Positions 7,162-15,547 of a stretch of DNA of 58,053 nt are shown in pieces. Under the pieces are notes generated by a model, which did not search any database, was not told the DNA's origin, and saw only the letters and a list, made by a program, of their open reading frames with translations. The number at the start of each line of letters is the position of its first letter. Positions within the stretch are counted from its first letter, which is position 1. Both the position numbers and the translations under genes were made by a program. Source of the stretch: Runella sp. (GTDB lineage: Bacteria; Bacteroidota; Bacteroidia; Cytophagales; Spirosomataceae); assembly GCF_027484545.1 (NCBI RefSeq), contig NZ_JAIXST010000084.1, positions 1 to 58,053 of the forward strand, read 5' to 3'.

Positions 7162-7976
7162 TAGGTATTTTGTTGCTCTTCTCTAATCCGTTCAACCAAC
7201 TGCGAACGCAGTAGATTTAGAAATTTCGTAGAAGTCTTGCGGCTTTTGATGTCGGCAAAGGTTCGGTAAAAGTCTTCCAATTCAATGTGGAATACCTGCT
7301 CAAAAACAAGGGCTATTTCGCTCAACTCCACATTGCCGTTGTTCAAAGACTGTGCCGAGTGCAGCGCATAAATCAACTCTACCAAATCCACTTTGGAGTC
7401 CGTCCAATTTAATTGGCTCACTGATGAAGACCTTACCGGATGGCCTTTTACTTTTAACTCGTCTTGAATATAGGCAACTATGGACTTGTTGGCTAATAGC
7501 TTTGCTAACACATGGTCGTAGGAGGTACTGAAACTACGTTCAAAACAATAATAGTCCGGGTCGACGAGGTACCTATTCATTTCGCTATTGCCTCGCATAA
7601 ACAATTTCTCATCTAAGAAAGTATCGCCCGACTTTATATAGCGGTAAAAGCTATGATGACGTTTGCGATATTCCCGAATTCGCTTGAGCGTCTTGTGGTA
7701 TTGATTTCTCACACTTTCCGTTGTGTCTTCTGCCTTGCGGGCAGATGAATTATAGAGCCAAACGTGGTAGAGCAATTTCGCCAAAAACTTAGGCTTCACT
7801 TTTTTGAAAAAATTAATTTCCTCCTCCGCAGACTCAAAACCCGTCTTCAGTACCTGTTGCCTCAATCGTTCAAGGTATTTATCACAAATGTTGACCGCTT
7901 GGTTAGCATATTTTATCTGATTTCCCTCCTGAATCTGGGCTAATTCTTTTTCTAATGATTGATAAAGTTCCTCCAT
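7161..7976 (-). CDS. rteC: RteC-type regulator of mobile element transfer
   Basis: A 271-aa protein matching the RteC family. The C-terminal half carries the conserved stretch WTDSKVDLVELIYALHSA (about 190-207), then EIALVFEQVF, LEDFYRTFADIKSRK and KFLNLLRSQLVERI. In CTnDOT, RteC activates transcription of the excision genes, so here it probably controls excision or gene expression of this element. It is at the far end of the element from the integrase. An ATCCCC/GGGGAT hairpin (7999-8029) lies just upstream of its start and may belong to its leader. No rteA/rteB pair is present. Confidence 0.85.
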   Translation of the reverse strand: MEELYQSLEKELAQIQEGNQIKYANQAVNICDKYLERLRQQVLKTGFESAEEEINFFKKVKPKFLAKLLYHVWLYNSSARKAEDTTESVRNQYHKTLKRIREYRKRHHSFYRYIKSGDTFLDEKLFMRGNSEMNRYLVDPDYYCFERSFSTSYDHVLAKLLANKSIVAYIQDELKVKGHPVRSSSVSQLNWTDSKVDLVELIYALHSAQSLNNGNVELSEIALVFEQVFHIELEDFYRTFADIKSRKTSTKFLNLLRSQLVERIREEQQNT

Positions 7977-8273
7977 TATTTTTTAATTATAGTTATTGAA
8001 ATCCCCCAAAGGAAGGTCAGAGGGGATTTAAGTATGAAACAAAACTTTATGATTATTTACTACAGCTCTTTCGATGTTGATAATTCTACAAATCCCTCAA
8101 CCGCATGGTTTGCGGCTCTTTAAGTCAGCGTTAAATAGGTCAAAGAAGGATTAACGCAGGGACCCTCCTCCGTCGGTGACGAACACGTTTTTGCAGCCCT
8201 GCACCTATTTGTATTTGTTCCATGCCGATGTTTTAGTATCTTTATCTATATGGGCGGTTCCCATTTCGTGATT
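7977..8273. other. Intergenic stretch at the inner edge of the left mobile element
   Basis: It contains the AAATCCCC/GGGGATTT hairpin (7999-8029), a short CCGCA/TGCGG hairpin followed by TCTTT (8101-8120), and a small GMC-like coding remnant (8151-8204). I looked here for a copy of the tRNA-Pro 3-prime end as attR and saw none. Confidence 0.5.
8151..8204 (-). pseudogene. Possible remnant of a GMC oxidoreductase C-terminal motif
   Basis: The minus strand reads GCKNVFVTDGGGS within an 18-codon frame bounded by stops on both sides. GCKNVFVTDG resembles the conserved C-terminal segment of Bacteroidota GMC/glucose-dehydrogenase-type flavoproteins. Nothing else of the gene remains. It may have been lost when the element to its left inserted. 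The stretch is short, so chance resemblance is possible. Confidence 0.3.
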
Positions 8274-10895
8274 CTACTTCCCAAACTCCAGCCATTGAAG
8301 ATTCAGTGTTTTCCAAATATTGGCACCTCCCAATGCTTCACGGTACACCACATATACATCATGTGGTCCTTCCTGTGTACGAAGGGGAGCCGTAGTTTGT
8401 TCCGTATCTTTTCCGTTGACGGGCACTTCTGCAATGACCAATCCTGTCGGGCTGCCCGTTCTAAATTCCAGCGTACCTACCAGTTTCGGCGTATAAATAC
8501 TGGTTTTTACGGTTTTCAATCCCGTTAAATCCAGGTTCTTAAAGCAGATCCACGCACCGTTTTCGTTATAACTCATGGTGGAAGTGAACGGGGTGTTTTT
8601 CTTGGCTACCTTATAGAAAACATCCGCTTCGGCAGCCATAAATTTTGCTGGACGCAATCGAACAATGTCCTGCCCTAACAGCCCCCCGGCATCGGTGTAG
8701 CGGGCAATCAGGAAATAGCTTCCCTGCGGCTGACTCAGTTTTACACTTCCTTTTGATGAGATCTGCGGACTCGGTTTAGTAAGGGAAAGAATATACCGAA
8801 CCATCTCGGTAGCATCTTCCCTCAGGAGTTGAGGGTGCGCCGACATCACGTGGTCTTTGGTCCATACCCCTACTCCGCCATTGATGATTTTTTCGGCAAG
8901 TTTCGGAATGTCGGCCTCGGAATAACGTTTGGCTACCTCCCGATAACTCGGCCCGACGGATTTATTGTTGAGGGCGTGGCAGGCTTTGCAGTCACTTTGT
9001 TCCATCAGCGTTTTGCCCTTCAGCGTCACTTCTCCGGTCGCCATCATTCCTGCCGCGTCTTCGCCCTCGGGCAGGTAGTGAAACAGCACCTTGGTGCGTT
9101 TAGGATCCGTGGTTTTGTCTTCGCGGTCCGTCACTTTTACCTGATAATCCACTTCGCTTGCCCCGAAATAAAACGAACGGTTTCCCTGCCAATCCACCCT
9201 AACTGTTGGCGGTTCATTACCGACGCGTAATGTCAGGCTGTTTTCCGTCGCTTTTCCCTTGGGGTCGGTGACCCGTACGCGGCTTCGGTAAATACCGGGC
9301 TTGGTAAAGGTAAAGGTTGGCTCAGGCCCCCGGCCCTGCAAGGTGTTGGTCGTAAAAAACCACTCGTACTTCAGGGAGTCGGTTTTGTCGTAATCAAACG
9401 AGCCTTTGGCCGAAAACCGGACTTTCAGCGGTGCCGCTCCCACGGTTTTATTCGCCGTAATTTTGGCTACCGGCGCACGGTTACCTTCGTTGTATTCGAT
9501 GCGAACCAGCCTGGCATCGGTATTTTTGGCCCGCCAGTAAGTGCCGTATTCCAGCATGTACAGCTCGCCCTTTTTTGAAAAGGCCATATCGACAGGATGG
9601 TTAAATTCCGTCTCCGGCAGAAAACGCTCCAATTTTTCCAAATCACCGTTTTCTTTCATTTTTACCGTAAAGACCCACCCGCGCATCCAGTCATATACAA
9701 ACAGTTTTCTGTCAAAATACCGGGGAAACTTTCCCGCAAAATCATCATAATCATCGTAATAATAGACCGGTCCGCCCATGGCGTTGCGCCCGCCGGTACC
9801 CAGCTCCGGAAATTCGGGAGAATCGGCATACGGATACCAAATGAAGGCGTTTTGGGCGGGAGGAAGTTCTTTCAGCCCCGTATTGTTACGGGAAAAATTG
9901 ATGGGTTTCCGCGCATCAAACAGTTCTCCCGATTTCTTTGCGTCAAAATCATAGCGGTAATACGGCTTGTTGTTGCCGACAAACATCGGCCAACCGAAAT
10001 TTCCTGCCTGACGAGCCTGATTGATCTCGTCATGTCCTCTCGGGCCGCGCGTCAGGCTGTCATTGCCGGCATCGGGCCCTACTTCTCCCCAGTACAGAAA
10101 GCCGGTGCGACGATCTACCGATATCCGGTAGGGATTGCGACAGCCCATTACGTAGATCTCCGGACGGGTACCGGGCGTACCTTTGGGAAACAGGTTTCCA
10201 TCCGGAATGGTATAGGTGCCGTCGGATGCGGCAACCTCCGTTGTGGGATGAATACGCAGAATTTTGCCGCGCAGATCATTGGTATTTCCGGATGATTTGA
10301 GGGCATCAAAGCGTAAGCGACCGGGACGGTCATCCGAAGGAGAATAACCGTCAGATTCAAACGGACTGGTGTTATCGCCGGTGGAAAGATACAGATTCCC
10401 TTTCGCGTCAAAGGCAAGCGAGCCCGCTGAATGATTGACTCCTTCGTGCAGCAGCGGTACGCGCAGAATTTCTTTTTTGTTGATCAATCCGGTGGCTGTG
10501 ACCTCAAAACGACAAAGCACGTTGGCATACCCCTCTTTTTGAGGTACCGGGTCGCCGTAATACATATAGAGCCAATGATTGGTGCTGAAGTTCGGATCGA
10601 GGGCCAGACCCAGCAGGCCGTCTTCGGCGGTGGCACGGACATTCAGCTTGGCAATGAGCTTTTTCTTATTGGTTTTCGGGTCAAAACTATTGAGGTTACC
10701 GATCCGTTCGATATAATAAACAACCCCGTCGTCGGCAATCGCCAGTTCCATGGGTTCATTCAGGTCATCGTCCAGCACAATCTTGGTAAAACGGCTGTCG
10801 TCGGGTTTGGTGGGAACATCTGTCGCGACCGTGAATCCAGTAAAACACAAGGTCAGTAACAGAAATTTCAACGCAGTCATTTTCATTTCGTTCAT
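8274..10895 (-). CDS. PQQ-dependent sugar dehydrogenase with PKD, cytochrome c and CBM6 domains
   Basis: An 873-aa secreted protein with four modules. After a signal peptide (ALKFLLLTLCFTGFTVA) comes a GDH/sorbosone-dehydrogenase beta-propeller (about 35-450, with EDGLLGLALDPNF and GEVGPDAGND motifs). A PKD-like domain follows (about 480-560), then a cytochrome c domain (CKACH near 640, Met ligand region MSAHPQLL), then a C-terminal CBM6-like lectin domain (about 735-870). It should oxidise a sugar in the periplasm and pass electrons to its own haem. I start at MNEMKM (10895), giving the signal peptide at the N-terminus. It is the last gene of a minus-strand run of glycan genes. Confidence 0.88.
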   Translation of the reverse strand: MNEMKMTALKFLLLTLCFTGFTVATDVPTKPDDSRFTKIVLDDDLNEPMELAIADDGVVYYIERIGNLNSFDPKTNKKKLIAKLNVRATAEDGLLGLALDPNFSTNHWLYMYYGDPVPQKEGYANVLCRFEVTATGLINKKEILRVPLLHEGVNHSAGSLAFDAKGNLYLSTGDNTSPFESDGYSPSDDRPGRLRFDALKSSGNTNDLRGKILRIHPTTEVAASDGTYTIPDGNLFPKGTPGTRPEIYVMGCRNPYRISVDRRTGFLYWGEVGPDAGNDSLTRGPRGHDEINQARQAGNFGWPMFVGNNKPYYRYDFDAKKSGELFDARKPINFSRNNTGLKELPPAQNAFIWYPYADSPEFPELGTGGRNAMGGPVYYYDDYDDFAGKFPRYFDRKLFVYDWMRGWVFTVKMKENGDLEKLERFLPETEFNHPVDMAFSKKGELYMLEYGTYWRAKNTDARLVRIEYNEGNRAPVAKITANKTVGAAPLKVRFSAKGSFDYDKTDSLKYEWFFTTNTLQGRGPEPTFTFTKPGIYRSRVRVTDPKGKATENSLTLRVGNEPPTVRVDWQGNRSFYFGASEVDYQVKVTDREDKTTDPKRTKVLFHYLPEGEDAAGMMATGEVTLKGKTLMEQSDCKACHALNNKSVGPSYREVAKRYSEADIPKLAEKIINGGVGVWTKDHVMSAHPQLLREDATEMVRYILSLTKPSPQISSKGSVKLSQPQGSYFLIARYTDAGGLLGQDIVRLRPAKFMAAEADVFYKVAKKNTPFTSTMSYNENGAWICFKNLDLTGLKTVKTSIYTPKLVGTLEFRTGSPTGLVIAEVPVNGKDTEQTTAPLRTQEGPHDVYVVYREALGGANIWKTLNLQWLEFGK

Positions 10896-10959
10896 AAAAA
10901 TAATAACGGAAAAATGATTAATAAAGCAATCAAAAATAAAGGATAATCTGAAGTGAAAG

Positions 10960-12195
10960 TTACTCCTGTTTGATGCTGATCTCCTTACTTTTTGCGCTTT
11001 CAAGATTTTGATGATTTACGGCCGTAACCGTGATTTTATCCGATTGACTCAGTGAAGTAAATACATACTCAAAAAGCGGAATCGCAGGCTCTGGAGCATC
11101 GTGAAAGTTGGATTTTTGCCCCGGGACAGTTCCGGCCAATGCACCATTCCTATAAATATTAAACTGCTTTATACCGCTCTCCAAGTCAATGTCTGCCGCC
11201 CATTTCAACATGACGCCGTTCGGTGTTCCCGTACTAAGGGACAGGTTTTGCGGAGCGGGCGGCGCTGATGTATCCGTCACCCATCCCGTACGCCCAAATT
11301 CCTGCCAGTTTTGAGCCACTGACTCCGTAGGCAGCCACACCCATTTATTACGGTCGGTCTCCACTTCGTTAAAAGGTCTGATTTCGTAGGTGGTTGGATG
11401 TCCTAACCAACCTTTCAATGAATCCAACGGCATCGGTATATTTCCTGAATCAGGCAACCGCAAAGAAAGAATGGTATCAAACCACCGTACGTAAAAGCTT
11501 CGACCGTCACGGTTTCCGTGGTCAGCTTTAGGGTCAATGGCCACGCCCCATAATGCCCCCAATCGGCGGTAAGTGGCAAAGGATTTAACGGTCAATGCCC
11601 GAGCGTATTCCTGATTGTCAACAATGTCTTTTTCACCCGCCATCCACATCACAGGGACTTGTTTTACCGCTGGGTTCCACTCCATGGAGGAATACCCGCC
11701 TGACCGTGGGAGGGCGCATAAAATACGCTCGTGATATTCAAACAGCATACTCGTACACCAAAAGCCGCCCCCCGAATGCCCCCACAACGCCAAGGGTACT
11801 TTGGTAAGTTCAGGGTGATTGGTTTGTTTTGCCAACGTATCCAATCCCCTCAAAAACGCTTTCCCCGAACCGCCTGCCAAGTTAAACCATTGGGCACAGA
11901 GTTCGTAGTTGGTCAGTTCTGTTCCTATTAGCGCCATTTGGTGCTTTTGCGCCAATGCCTCCCATTGCAAATCATTAGCGTGGTTTAACCCGTGTTTGGA
12001 TGCACCGATCCCGCAGCCGTGCTGTTTGACAATGATGCCGCGAATGGTTGCGGTGTTGCGGGGCAGCCATAGCCGATATACGGCCGATTTGAATTGTTCC
12101 CCGCTCTCGGGTTGGATGTTGACTTCGAAGTATTGCCCCAATGCTCTCTGCGCACTGACCAGAAGTATAAAGAAAAATTGATAAAATGATTTCAT
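10960..12195 (-). CDS. Secreted alpha/beta hydrolase with C-terminal Fn3-like domain
   Basis: A 411-aa protein. The ATG at 12195 gives a clean signal peptide (KSFYQFFFILLVSAQRALG); the 78 residues upstream in frame are not protein-like. The nucleophile elbow is GHSGGG, preceded by KQHGCGIGAS, which may supply the oxyanion hole, and followed by GEKDIVDN and KADHGNRDG, which may hold the acid and histidine. Residues after about 320 resemble an Fn3-like domain (PPAPQNLSLS, then LKWAADIDLESGI). It is probably an esterase of a glycan or aromatic ester. It lies 103 nt after the esterase/DUF1080 gene on the same strand. Confidence 0.78.
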   Translation of the reverse strand: MKSFYQFFFILLVSAQRALGQYFEVNIQPESGEQFKSAVYRLWLPRNTATIRGIIVKQHGCGIGASKHGLNHANDLQWEALAQKHQMALIGTELTNYELCAQWFNLAGGSGKAFLRGLDTLAKQTNHPELTKVPLALWGHSGGGFWCTSMLFEYHERILCALPRSGGYSSMEWNPAVKQVPVMWMAGEKDIVDNQEYARALTVKSFATYRRLGALWGVAIDPKADHGNRDGRSFYVRWFDTILSLRLPDSGNIPMPLDSLKGWLGHPTTYEIRPFNEVETDRNKWVWLPTESVAQNWQEFGRTGWVTDTSAPPAPQNLSLSTGTPNGVMLKWAADIDLESGIKQFNIYRNGALAGTVPGQKSNFHDAPEPAIPLFEYVFTSLSQSDKITVTAVNHQNLESAKSKEISIKQE

Positions 12196-12298
12196 AGTGA
12201 AAGTTAAAGAAATGCCGTACAATTTCTTGTGGAAATTGTACGGCAAATAACCTTGGTTTCCCTTGGGTTTACTCCGCACATGTTGGCAAATTTTTCCA

Positions 12299-13810
12299 CT
12301 ATCTTGGCTTAACGCCCGTTTTGATTCTGATATTTCTGAACCATATCGGTTTACCCGCATGTTTTCCCTGAAAACCAATATGGCCTCGGGTCGGCAATTC
12401 CGACAGTGGAAACGACAGCCACGAAGCAATCGGTGTACCGTCCGGATTGGTTTTGGCAGAAGTGAACCTGTTCATTGACAGTTCATTGACCAACGTTTCG
12501 TTGAGGAATACCTGCACTTTTTGCCCCCTGCATATAATCTGGTAATGATTCCATTCTCCCGCCGGCCTGACTGCCTGTTTAATTGCCGGTTGATGCCCGA
12601 AGATCGCTCCGCACTGCCAGCTTTTGGGTTTATTGGCCCAAACCGAATCATAATCATCGGCAATCTGAACCTCGACCGAATGCGATATCCAGCGTGAGGT
12701 ATCGGCATAGACAAAAACCCCGCTGTTGGTACCCGCCGCATTTTTGAATTCAAGGTCCAGCTCAAAATTTTCATAGACTTCCTGAGTCCAGATCGGTTGG
12801 TCTTCAGTGGCCGTCAGTTCGCCGTTCTCTACACGCCATATACCCTTGGGAAAAACGGCGTTGGAAAGTGAATTTGTAAAAAGGGGTTTCCATTCCGACT
12901 CCCGTTCCTGTTTAATATATCCGAGCGCGGAAAGAAAGGCCGCTGTCTTTTCCATCGCTTCTTCATAAAGCGGTTTCTGAAACATCATGTACCCGTGAAT
13001 GCCGCCCTCGTTTACATATAACTCGCAGCGGTTGCCGGCTTTGTCCATTACCTTTTTAAAGGCGGCCGCTCCTTCGAACGGAGTCACGGTATCGCCGGTT
13101 CCGTGAAAAACGACGACGGGAGGCATCCCACTCCTGACACGGTGGAGCGGCGACAGCGTTTGCCATCCCGAACCGATCGTCTTATTGCCGTATCCTTCGG
13201 GGGAAGTATCAATCACCGGGTAATACAGCACCAAGGCATTGGGAACACAGGAAACCTTCAAATCATCCTCGGGTTCGTTTATTTCGTCAAAAAGAGCCGT
13301 TCCAATCGCTAAATGTGCACCGGCCGATCCACCGCTGACAATGATTTTGTCGGGGTCTATCCCCAGTTCATCGGAATGGCGGCGTAGATAGCGAATGACG
13401 GAACGGGCATCCTTCACACAGTCATACACCGTAGTGGGGTCTCCTTTTTTCAGCAGCCGGTATTCAGCACTGATACCTACCATTCCTTTTTCTGCCATGT
13501 GACTGACAATGGGGTAAAAACGACGCGGCTCTCCACCGGCCCAGGCTCCGCCGTGAAAGGCCACAAACACTGGCTTTTTTTCAGGGATCGCCACACCTTT
13601 CGGTTCAAAAATGTGCAGCGCCAGACTTCTGTCCGGCAGCGTTTTATAAACAACTTTTCGGTCAGGCTCCAGGGTAACCGCCAATGATGCGGCATAATCT
13701 TCCTTTTGGGTAGTTTGGGCAATAACAAAGGTTCCCGTGAAAACCGTCAGAAAAGCACCTAAAAACAGCAGCTGCCGCCCGAATGCGCCGAATTCAGCTT
13801 TTTTTCTCAT
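12299..13810 (-). CDS. Esterase fused to a DUF1080 (3-keto-glycoside hydrolase-like) domain
   Basis: A 503-aa secreted two-domain protein. Residues 35-310 are a BD-FAE/carboxylesterase-type alpha/beta hydrolase with HGGAW (86-90), GGSAG (160-164, nucleophile S162), HGTGDTVTP and the catalytic-His segment GGIHGYM. Residues about 315-500 form a DUF1080 jelly-roll domain (GIWRVENGELTATEDQ, TNSGVFVYAD, WNHYQIICRG, HIGFQ). Its start codon overlaps the stop of the upstream beta-helix gene by one base (TAATG), so the two are translationally coupled. A shorter paralog without DUF1080 lies at 26966-27841. Substrate unknown; probably deacylation plus cleavage of an oxidised glycoside. Confidence 0.87.
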   Translation of the reverse strand: MRKKAEFGAFGRQLLFLGAFLTVFTGTFVIAQTTQKEDYAASLAVTLEPDRKVVYKTLPDRSLALHIFEPKGVAIPEKKPVFVAFHGGAWAGGEPRRFYPIVSHMAEKGMVGISAEYRLLKKGDPTTVYDCVKDARSVIRYLRRHSDELGIDPDKIIVSGGSAGAHLAIGTALFDEINEPEDDLKVSCVPNALVLYYPVIDTSPEGYGNKTIGSGWQTLSPLHRVRSGMPPVVVFHGTGDTVTPFEGAAAFKKVMDKAGNRCELYVNEGGIHGYMMFQKPLYEEAMEKTAAFLSALGYIKQERESEWKPLFTNSLSNAVFPKGIWRVENGELTATEDQPIWTQEVYENFELDLEFKNAAGTNSGVFVYADTSRWISHSVEVQIADDYDSVWANKPKSWQCGAIFGHQPAIKQAVRPAGEWNHYQIICRGQKVQVFLNETLVNELSMNRFTSAKTNPDGTPIASWLSFPLSELPTRGHIGFQGKHAGKPIWFRNIRIKTGVKPR

Positions 13811-15537
13811 TATTCGTTTCGATATTTGGGTTTACCACCGTCCTGACTAATCATCACTTTTACCCCGCTGTTTTTACCGAAGGAAATAGTGGTATCGGCG
13901 GCATCCATATTGATTATTCCTGTGTGTCCCTTAAAGATATTTCCTTCCACCAGTACGTCTGCTCCATTTTTTTCAAACTGAATGGCGGCGGCCGCTCCTT
14001 GCCCCGTTTCAAAAATATTGTCTTTGAGGATCACCGGCCCATATTTTCCTCCTTCCTGCCAGGTGGTAAAATAGATTTCGGCGTAGGTCTCCCACGTACC
14101 CGTTTTGAAGGTTTTTCGTCCTTTCCACGGGTCAGGCTCGCATTTGGTGGTATTGTTGATAAACACGTTCCCCTGCATAATGAGGTTTTTGGGCTGATTG
14201 ATCCAGCTTCCGCGCCCGCCGTTTCGGAAGGTATTGCCAATCACCGTTACATCTTCGTTGGAGCGTTCGATACTGATGACGCGTGAACCGTTGGTGCCGT
14301 CCACGGTATTGCCGATGATGGTGGAGTTTTTTGAATATTCCGCCAGAAAAAAAGCCCCCATGCGGGCTCCTTGAATCTGATTGTTGGAAAACACGTTGTT
14401 GTGGCAACTGAAAATGTGCATGGCATCGCCAAGTGCACTGATTTTGCAGCCCGTTATCCGGGTGTTCTTACAGGCCACCAGGTCAATGCAGCCCTTGCCA
14501 GGGCCGGCTCCTTTGGGGGCATACAGCCACAAAAACGTCTCGAACAGGTTAGTCATCAGTTTGGTCTTCGGGCCGGCAGCTCCTTTGAACTGAATGGGTT
14601 TTCCGTCGAAGGAATCGCTGATTTTAAGGTAATCGGCAGCCGCTTCAACCACAAAGTACTGTTTGCCGCGCACAATGTTATGGGGCAGAATATCATCGTA
14701 AAAACAAACCGCCTGCGTAGGAGCATTGGATATACTTTTGAAAATGGGCGCCCTGATGTTGTTGAGATACACTTTGTCGTCGGAATCCGCCATCCGTATT
14801 CCTTCCCGAATCAGGTCATTTCGAAAGTACTTTTTAGCCATGGCCAGATCGGCAGCGGTATATTCGTCCGAAAAAACGATGATCTGCCAGAGAAGACCGT
14901 AGTCCCACATAAATTTACCCGTATTGAGTAATGTACAGTTCTCTACCGTCACGTTGGTGGCAAACCGCTGCGTTTCGGGAGACATGTGTACTTTTTTGAA
15001 GCCCTCGACATTGACCGCCGCGCCGGCGACTTTCTCGGAACTTATATCCCGGAAAAGCAGATTGTCGGTTGTGCCCGTTTCGGAGGTATGAATCACAAAC
15101 AGGCGGGTATTAACGTTGGGCTCCCACGTATTGGGCGGATTGCGGTGGTCAAAGCAGTAACCTTTAAAATGGCCGCCGAACCAAGTAAAATTTTTCACAT
15201 TCTCCCCTTTAAAAAGGACAATTCGTGCGCTGTCGCCCAGGGTTTCGGGTAAAAGAAAAGTGGCTCCGTAGGCAAATACCGTCGTATTGGAAGGAATGAC
15301 AATGGATTGTTTTCCCTGCAGTAGATACTTACCTGGAGGGATGGTCACCCTGCCGCCGCCGGCGTTGGTGACATCCCTGAAAAGTCGCTGAAAAGCGCCC
15401 GTATCATCCGTGCGTCCCGTAGCCTCCGGCTTATAGGAGGATAAATGAAACGAGGTTTTGTGAACAGCCTGCGCGCGGACCTGCCCGTGCAGGCACATAA
15501 AAAGAATGGATGCGAGATAAAAAAAACGATTGTTCAT
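13810..15537 (-). CDS. Secreted right-handed beta-helix protein (pectate-lyase-like)
   Basis: A 575-aa protein with a signal peptide (to about 22). The N-terminus matches the pectate_lyase_3 entry segment: DDTGAFQRLFRDVTNAGGG, VTIPPGKY and IPSNTTVFAYGAT. Repeated beta-helix rungs follow (NVTVENCTLLNTG, CKNTRITGCKISA, HNNVFSNNQIQGA, NSTIIGNTVDGTN, DVTVIGNTFRNGG). This fold is used by polysaccharide lyases and GH28/GH110-type enzymes; I cannot assign the chemistry. It is coupled to the esterase/DUF1080 gene. A truncated N-terminal copy lies at 26501-26773, again beside a paralogous esterase. Confidence 0.82.
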   Translation of the reverse strand: MNNRFFYLASILFMCLHGQVRAQAVHKTSFHLSSYKPEATGRTDDTGAFQRLFRDVTNAGGGRVTIPPGKYLLQGKQSIVIPSNTTVFAYGATFLLPETLGDSARIVLFKGENVKNFTWFGGHFKGYCFDHRNPPNTWEPNVNTRLFVIHTSETGTTDNLLFRDISSEKVAGAAVNVEGFKKVHMSPETQRFATNVTVENCTLLNTGKFMWDYGLLWQIIVFSDEYTAADLAMAKKYFRNDLIREGIRMADSDDKVYLNNIRAPIFKSISNAPTQAVCFYDDILPHNIVRGKQYFVVEAAADYLKISDSFDGKPIQFKGAAGPKTKLMTNLFETFLWLYAPKGAGPGKGCIDLVACKNTRITGCKISALGDAMHIFSCHNNVFSNNQIQGARMGAFFLAEYSKNSTIIGNTVDGTNGSRVISIERSNEDVTVIGNTFRNGGRGSWINQPKNLIMQGNVFINNTTKCEPDPWKGRKTFKTGTWETYAEIYFTTWQEGGKYGPVILKDNIFETGQGAAAAIQFEKNGADVLVEGNIFKGHTGIINMDAADTTISFGKNSGVKVMISQDGGKPKYRNE

Positions 15538-15547
15538 TGATATTAAG

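Noticed and set aside
6980-7186. A 68-codon plus-strand ORF
   Set aside because: Its last third is encoded by the strong terminator hairpin at 7117-7161 and it overlaps the end of the rteC-like gene. No homology pattern is visible.
8060-8130. Possible attR for the tRNA-Pro integration
   Set aside because: CAAATCCC is shared with the tRNA T-arm, but the match is only about 8 nt and the flanks differ.
9597-10295. A 232-codon open frame on the plus strand
   Set aside because: It lies wholly antisense to the PQQ dehydrogenase, which has clear motifs throughout. The composition is typical of a shadow frame.
13783-14931. Several plus-strand ORFs of 130-190 codons across 13.8-14.9 kb
   Set aside because: All are antisense to the beta-helix gene, which has continuous recognisable repeats.
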